Shown here: one piece after another, positions 5,366 through 8,644 of the stretch | Position numbering within the stretch: position 1 is the stretch's first letter | How the letters are laid out: each line of letters opens with the position of its first letter | NCBI GenBank assembly: GCA_002320555.1 | Contig: DCJV01000116.1 | Span: 1 to 8,644, forward strand | Reading direction: 5' to 3' | DNA length: 8,644 bases | Source: Ruminococcaceae bacterium UBA1691 | GTDB lineage: Bacteria > Bacillota > Clostridia > Oscillospirales > Acutalibacteraceae | The notes under the pieces: generated by a model | What the model saw: the letters and a program-made list of their open reading frames with translations, nothing else | Database searches by the model: none | What the model was told of the DNA's origin: nothing | Translations under genes and position numbers: made by a program

Positions 5366-5587
5366 GTTTTCCTCTCCCTTTCAAAAAATTATAATAATAA
5401 CTCTCTCTTTGAGGCCATCCGGCACCGCTCAAATTTATCCCCAGCTTTGCTCGCTGCCTATGCCGAAAATGGATTTGACTGCCTTCCAGCACAGAATGGA
5501 ATCCGAATCACCCTCGGGGGGAATGTCCAGCCTTAGCAATAAAACGAACCAAGCCGTCGCAGGGTGGGCTGCGGCGGCTCGAATCAA
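5366..5587. other. Spacer between the two M28 peptidase genes
   Basis: 222 bp without a gene. It holds the terminator of the upstream peptidase (5541-5579) and the ribosome binding site (5371-5380) and possible -10 (5388-5393) of the downstream one. The middle (about 5420-5540) has only short inverted repeats such as TTCCA/TGGAA; I see no convincing structure or promoter there. Confidence 0.5.
5541..5579 (-). terminator. Intrinsic terminator after second M28 peptidase gene
   Basis: Read leftward, AGCCGCCGCAG (5579-5569) pairs with CTGCGACGGCT (5562-5552), one mismatch in 11, loop CCCACC. The U-rich tail TTGGTTCGTTTTATT follows. The stem starts about 10 nt after the peptidase stop codon. This separates the two peptidase genes into independent transcripts. 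Confidence 0.6.
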
Positions 5588-6835
5588 TCAATAGCTCTCT
5601 TTCAGGCCCTCTTTATCAAAGAGGTAAGTGGTTTCCAGGGCCAGGTTTAGGCCCGCCTCGATCATTTTGGGGTCGAGATTGTCCGCCGTATCCAGGCGGG
5701 TGTGGTAATAGCGCGCAGGCGTCGGGTCCATCGCGGCGAAGGTTGCGCCGGGAATCCCGGCCTGGGAAATGGCAGCCGCGTCCGAGGAACCGAAGAAAAC
5801 GCTCTTGAAGGGTAGGTCAAGCCCCGCGTATTCGCCAGCCTTTTTCATCAGGTTGCACACGCGGATGTCGTTTTTCACTGTACCAGTCATATCGCGGCTG
5901 TAGATGGCCATATCGTCAAAATCGCGCATGGTGTCGTATCCGATAAAAATCGTTTCCGTCTCCAAGCATTCGTCATGATGCTTTTTGGCGTATGCCTTTG
6001 CGCCGCGCAGGCCCGCTTCCTCGGAGCCGGTCAGCACCGCGCGAACCTCTGTATTTTCAAAGCGGATATCGTTATCGGATAGGTATTTCATCACGGCCAT
6101 CGCATTGACACAGCCGGTCAGGTTATCATTCGCACCGGGAACAACGAGCTTCCAATGGGTAAAGAACAAAATCGAGATATAGGACGGAATCCAGACCAGC
6201 TGCACATAGCCCATGATCTTCCAGAATCCGCCGTCAAATGCGGTCATCGCATGGCCGGTGGCAACCGCAGCGATCTCGCAGACAAGGGTGACGACCAGGC
6301 CCACGATTGCAATCGCAATCACAGCTACGAGAAGATGGCCGCCGCCGAGGTATGTATAGCGCCATTCATAGGCAGAGTCGCAGTGCCCGTTGAAGATGAT
6401 ACGGCGCTTGACCTCACCCTGCGGCTTGCGCACCGCAATGACGTTTGCAGAAGTCCGTTTTGGAAAAAATGGATCAAGAAATTCCTTATACATCAAAAAT
6501 TCTGCGATCATGCAGATCGAACCCACCAGCGTCAGGATCAGAGAAATCAACGCAAATCCAAGATTATACAGGATCACGCTGGCGATCATGCAGATGCCGA
6601 CGATGATGACCCAGCCCATAAACGCCTTGGGGTGCAGGTCAAACTCTTCAAATTCCACGCTGTCGGTATATTTGCGCAGTTCGTCCGCCATGTGCTCCTG
6701 TGCCTTGCGCTCCGCTGGGCTACCAGACTCACGGCCGCCGACCTCGCTGCAGATATACTTGATCTCCTTGACGCAATAATTGACACATTCCTTGACCTTG
6801 GCCTTGTAATTCTGAATGTCTTCTGTCGCTTTCAT
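5588..6835 (-). CDS. Membrane-embedded M28-family zinc peptidase, paralogue 2
   Basis: A 415-aa paralogue of the downstream gene with the same architecture. An N-terminal helical part contains A-E-R-K-A-Q-E, two hydrophobic helices lie at about 71-92 and 94-116, and a basic loop includes FFPKR and EVKRR. The complete M28 metal set follows: H151-x-D153 (NGHCD), D237 in GANDN, E272-E273 in GSEEAGLRG, D301 in YDTM, H378 in YYHTRLDT. Two further helices (about 167-192 and 205-226) are inserted between HxD and the bridging Asp. The catalytic part is predicted to face the cytoplasm. The SD AGGGAG (6849-6854) is 13 nt from the ATG, and the gap is filled by the palindrome GTTGAATTCAAC (6838-6849), whose 4-bp stem could shorten the effective distance. 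Promoter at 6877-6905, terminator just after the stop. Peptide specificity and physiological role are unknown. Confidence 0.88.
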   Translation of the reverse strand: MKATEDIQNYKAKVKECVNYCVKEIKYICSEVGGRESGSPAERKAQEHMADELRKYTDSVEFEEFDLHPKAFMGWVIIVGICMIASVILYNLGFALISLILTLVGSICMIAEFLMYKEFLDPFFPKRTSANVIAVRKPQGEVKRRIIFNGHCDSAYEWRYTYLGGGHLLVAVIAIAIVGLVVTLVCEIAAVATGHAMTAFDGGFWKIMGYVQLVWIPSYISILFFTHWKLVVPGANDNLTGCVNAMAVMKYLSDNDIRFENTEVRAVLTGSEEAGLRGAKAYAKKHHDECLETETIFIGYDTMRDFDDMAIYSRDMTGTVKNDIRVCNLMKKAGEYAGLDLPFKSVFFGSSDAAAISQAGIPGATFAAMDPTPARYYHTRLDTADNLDPKMIEAGLNLALETTYLFDKEGLKESY

Positions 6836-6876
6836 GTGTTGAATTCAACTCCCTCTCTTCTCAAAAATATGGTTAT

Positions 6877-6905
6877 AGTTTATCACATATCACTAAAAAA
6901 GTCGA
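6877..6905 (-). promoter_or_regulatory. Probable promoter of second M28 peptidase gene
   Basis: Read leftward, TCGACT (6905-6900) and TAAACT (6882-6877) are 17 bp apart, with TG one base before the -10 (extended -10). The -35 is only four of six to consensus. The leader is about 35 nt and ends in the palindrome between SD and ATG. Confidence 0.55.
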
Positions 6906-7008
6906 GAGCTTTGAGCCCAAAACTTCGTCTCCCTGCATATTTTTTTGAATGCAGAATAAAAAATCTATAAATTCCATTAAATTTCAATTCTATTTGCATT
7001 TTTCTGCG

Positions 7009-7033
7009 AAAAAAAATGCATTTTCAACATGCA
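7009..7033 (-). terminator. Terminator of the AEC transporter/Dabb operon
   Basis: Read leftward, TGCAT (7033-7029) pairs with ATGCA (7021-7017) across a 7-nt loop, immediately followed by eight T (7016-7009). The stem is short, but the U-tract is the best in the window and sits about 22 nt after the Dabb stop codon. A second weak hairpin (TTTGAAT/ATTCAAA) precedes it. The rest of the AT-rich spacer 6906-7008 holds a CTGCAT/ATGCAG dyad (6933-6954) and no gene. Confidence 0.5.
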
Positions 7034-7055
7034 GTATTTTTTGAATCATTTCTAT

Positions 7056-7358
7056 TCAAATTGTATAATCTACGCTGGCACGGTCTTCCCTACACTTCGC
7101 CACAAAGGCGGAAATATTCCGATGCGCCGGGTGAGACGTGTAGGCGGCAAGATCCTCCATGGAATCGAATTCGCTGATGAGCACCGCATCATAGTTTTTC
7201 GGATTGGGATTTTCATTGAGATGCACTTCCATCCGGCGGATGAAAGAGATCGTTTCCGGGAGCGCCTCGAGCAGCCCCTTTACTTTGCGCAGATTTTCCT
7301 CTTTGGGCACCCCTTCGGCCACTTCTTTGAATTTCCACATAACAATATGGCGGATCAT
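7056..7358 (-). CDS. Dabb-family (stress-responsive A/B barrel) protein
   Basis: The complete 100-aa product matches the Dabb fold: an N-terminal strand M-I-R-H-I-V-M-W-K-F-K, an amphipathic helix with K-G-L-L-E-A-L-P, a strand ending in M-E-V-H-L-N, then Y-D-A-V-L-I-S-E-F-D and A-A-Y-T-S-H-P-A-H-R, ending near V-D-Y. The family forms dimeric ferredoxin-like barrels in the cytoplasm. Some members act as small-molecule cyclases or degradation-pathway enzymes, but most bacterial ones have no assigned reaction, so none is proposed here. AGGAGG lies 9 nt before the ATG. It is the second gene after the AEC transporter, with 60 nt between them and no promoter visible, so it is probably co-transcribed. 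Confidence 0.85.
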   Translation of the reverse strand: MIRHIVMWKFKEVAEGVPKEENLRKVKGLLEALPETISFIRRMEVHLNENPNPKNYDAVLISEFDSMEDLAAYTSHPAHRNISAFVAKCREDRASVDYTI

Positions 7359-7395
7359 CCTGCATTACCTCCTGTATCTGTTTTCTAAATATGAC

Positions 7396-7420
7396 AGCGC
7401 GCGGACGGAAACTGCGCGCT
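7396..7420 (-). other. Intercistronic GC hairpin between transporter and Dabb gene
   Basis: AGCGCGC (7396-7402) pairs perfectly with GCGCGCT (7414-7420), 11-nt loop; the 5' arm in the leftward RNA overlaps the transporter stop codon. It is followed by GTCATATTTAG and lacks a proper U-run. It may be a leaky terminator or an RNA-stability element that sets the relative expression of the two genes. Confidence 0.35.
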
Positions 7421-8375
7421 AAATCAGCTGTAAGGCGCGTAAGACCGTTACCCATAAAAAGATAGTGACGCTCGAAAACAGGGTTGTCGTGAGCACCAGC
7501 TGCCCGGCCAACACATCGTCGCTGCCCATATTCTGCGCCATGACATAGCTTGAAATCGCGGTTGGCGCACAAAAGACGATCAGAATCGCGCCCAATTCCT
7601 CCCCACGGAAGCCGAGCCATACGCCCAAGGCTACGAAGATGGCGGGAACAACCACAAGGCGCAGCGCCGTTGCAACGCTTGCCATGGAAAGGTTACCCTT
7701 AAGCCGTTTCCAGTCAAATTGCCCACCCAGCAGAAGCAAGGCAAACGGCGTTGCGATCTGCCCGATATCCCCCACAGCGCGGCTCAGAAAGAGCGGTAAT
7801 GGAATCTGAAAAATGGCAAAGAGCATGCCGAGGAAGGAAGCGATGATCAGCGGATTTTTGACCACATCCAGCGCGGCACGCCCGATATGGAGCTTTTGCC
7901 GCCCCCCTTCGTCAGATTCCCGGAAAAGCGTGAGGATCACGACGGCAAGAAAATTGAACTCCATAATCACAAAGGGCAGCAGCATGGAGATGGCCGCCAC
8001 ATGATCCTCACCGAAAAGATTGATCGCAAGCGGCAGGCCAAGCAGGAGAAAATTGCTGCGGAAAACACCCTGAATAAACGCGCCGCAGGTTGGTCTTCCC
8101 TTCAGGAAACGTGGAGCGAGCAGGCAGAGCAAAAGCGCCGTGGCCAAAACGCCAAGCAAGGTGAACAAAACCAGCTTGGGACGAAAATCTGCGCTGAAGT
8201 CAGCGTCATAAATATTTCTGAACAGCTGGAGCGGAAACGCAACCTGAAAACACACTTTATTCGCCTTGTTGATAAATGCGTCATCCACCATCCTCAGCTT
8301 CTTCAGCAGGAATCCGACCGCTACGACCAGAATTAACGGCGCGACCGTATTGAAACTATAGAGAAAAAGCGCCAT
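7419..8375 (-). CDS. AEC-family transporter (auxin efflux carrier type)
   Basis: A 318-aa polytopic inner-membrane protein of the AEC family; bacterial members export or exchange small organic acids such as malate or malonate. About ten hydrophobic helices are visible in two five-helix halves (roughly 8-26, 36-53, 67-87, 98-118, 124-150; then 172-190, 205-219, 231-250, 261-275, 295-314), separated by a charged loop (151-170). Family-like motifs: R-S-N-F-L-L-L-G-L-P-L (106-116), K-N-P-L-I-I-A (173-179), A-T-P-F-A-L-L-L-L-G (208-217) and A-P-T-A-I-S-S-Y-V-M-A-Q (270-281). The start at 8373-8375 is chosen for its GGAGG six bases upstream and because the helix begins right after it; an in-frame ATG at 8426 would add 17 hydrophilic residues. 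Driven by the promoter at 8440-8468; first gene of a likely operon with the Dabb gene. The substrate cannot be read from sequence. Confidence 0.88.
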   Translation of the reverse strand: MALFLYSFNTVAPLILVVAVGFLLKKLRMVDDAFINKANKVCFQVAFPLQLFRNIYDADFSADFRPKLVLFTLLGVLATALLLCLLAPRFLKGRPTCGAFIQGVFRSNFLLLGLPLAINLFGEDHVAAISMLLPFVIMEFNFLAVVILTLFRESDEGGRQKLHIGRAALDVVKNPLIIASFLGMLFAIFQIPLPLFLSRAVGDIGQIATPFALLLLGGQFDWKRLKGNLSMASVATALRLVVVPAIFVALGVWLGFRGEELGAILIVFCAPTAISSYVMAQNMGSDDVLAGQLVLTTTLFSSVTIFLWVTVLRALQLI

Positions 8376-8439
8376 GCAGGCCCTCCTTTCTGTTGCCCAT
8401 GAATTGCAACGATGTCTGCCCGACAAAAACTATTAAATT

Positions 8440-8468
8440 ATCATATAACGAAACCGTCCGATTGTAAA
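8440..8468 (-). promoter_or_regulatory. Sigma-A promoter of the transporter operon with adjacent dyad
   Basis: Read leftward, TTTACA (8468-8463) and TATGAT (8445-8440) are separated by 17 bp, five of six matches in each box. Directly upstream of the -35 lies the inverted repeat GTTAT-GCT-ATAAC (8474-8486), a plausible activator or repressor site. The leader is about 58 nt. Confidence 0.7.
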
Positions 8469-8565
8469 CGCAGGTTATGCTATAACGGCCTCACGAACGC
8501 AGAAAAAAGTGAAGCGCGGGAACAGCTTGGTGATTCAAAGGATCGACTACGCAGCAGCATCCTGT

Positions 8566-8644
8566 GTGCAAAAATTGGTTTCACAAAAAAGCTTACACTG
8601 AAAATTGATTGCGCCCCAAATAGCTTTCTGGAGGCCGAGGCAGC
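8566..8644. repeat. Putative dispersed intergenic repeat, copy 2 (cut by window edge)
   Basis: The last 15 bases (8630-8644) are identical to 3804-3818. The upstream landmarks GTGC (8566), TGGTTTC (8576) and TGCGCC (8610) follow the same order as at 3737, 3750 and 3784: after a 3-nt gap the TGGTTTC-to-TGCGCC and TGCGCC-to-15-mer distances are equal in both places. The sequence between landmarks is otherwise diverged. The element continues past the window. No gene is visible in 8487-8644. Confidence 0.4.

Overview
The window looks like chromosome from a low- to mid-GC Firmicute, most likely a gut Clostridia (Oscillospirales/Ruminococcaceae-like). The grounds are strong AGGAGG-type ribosome binding sites, sigma-A promoters with 17-bp spacers, an NPxTG-type cell-wall sorting signal, a lipobox lipoprotein, a tRNA gene with encoded CCA, and membrane-tethered M28 peptidases. 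The genus cannot be fixed from this sequence alone. No phage, transposase, CRISPR or defence gene is visible.

Layout. 1-257 holds no convincing gene. 258-1436 (-) is a secreted, sortase-type surface protein whose C-terminal half is a Pro/Ser/Thr/Glu tetrapeptide stalk encoded by 12-bp tandem repeats. 1557-2300 (-) is a leucine-rich-repeat lipoprotein. A 367-bp divergent spacer (2301-2667) carries one promoter for each direction. On its rightward side it has a remarkably well-folded leader and a possible 40-codon leader ORF whose stop overlaps the start of a PTP-like phosphatase (2668-3405, +). A tRNA-Thr(CGT) follows at 3597-3672, behind a promoter whose spacer is an 18-bp perfect palindrome. 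3673-4099 is non-coding, rich in inverted repeats, and shares a 15-bp block and further landmarks with the last 80 bases of the window, suggesting a dispersed intergenic repeat family.

The right half is entirely leftward. Two paralogous membrane-embedded M28-family zinc peptidases (4100-5365 and 5588-6835) each have their own ribosome binding site and a terminator-like hairpin. An AT-rich spacer follows (6836-7055). Then comes a probable two-gene operon of an AEC-family transporter (7419-8375, upstream) and a Dabb-domain protein (7056-7358, downstream), driven by a good promoter at 8440-8468.

Functionally this is mostly housekeeping and envelope content: surface display (two exported proteins), membrane proteolysis, a carboxylate/auxin-carrier-type exporter and a small alpha/beta-barrel protein. 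The most unusual signals are regulatory or non-coding: the phosphatase leader RNA, the palindromic tRNA promoter and the repeat-like element downstream of the tRNA. On the protein side, it is the transmembrane insertion inside the catalytic domain of both M28 peptidases.
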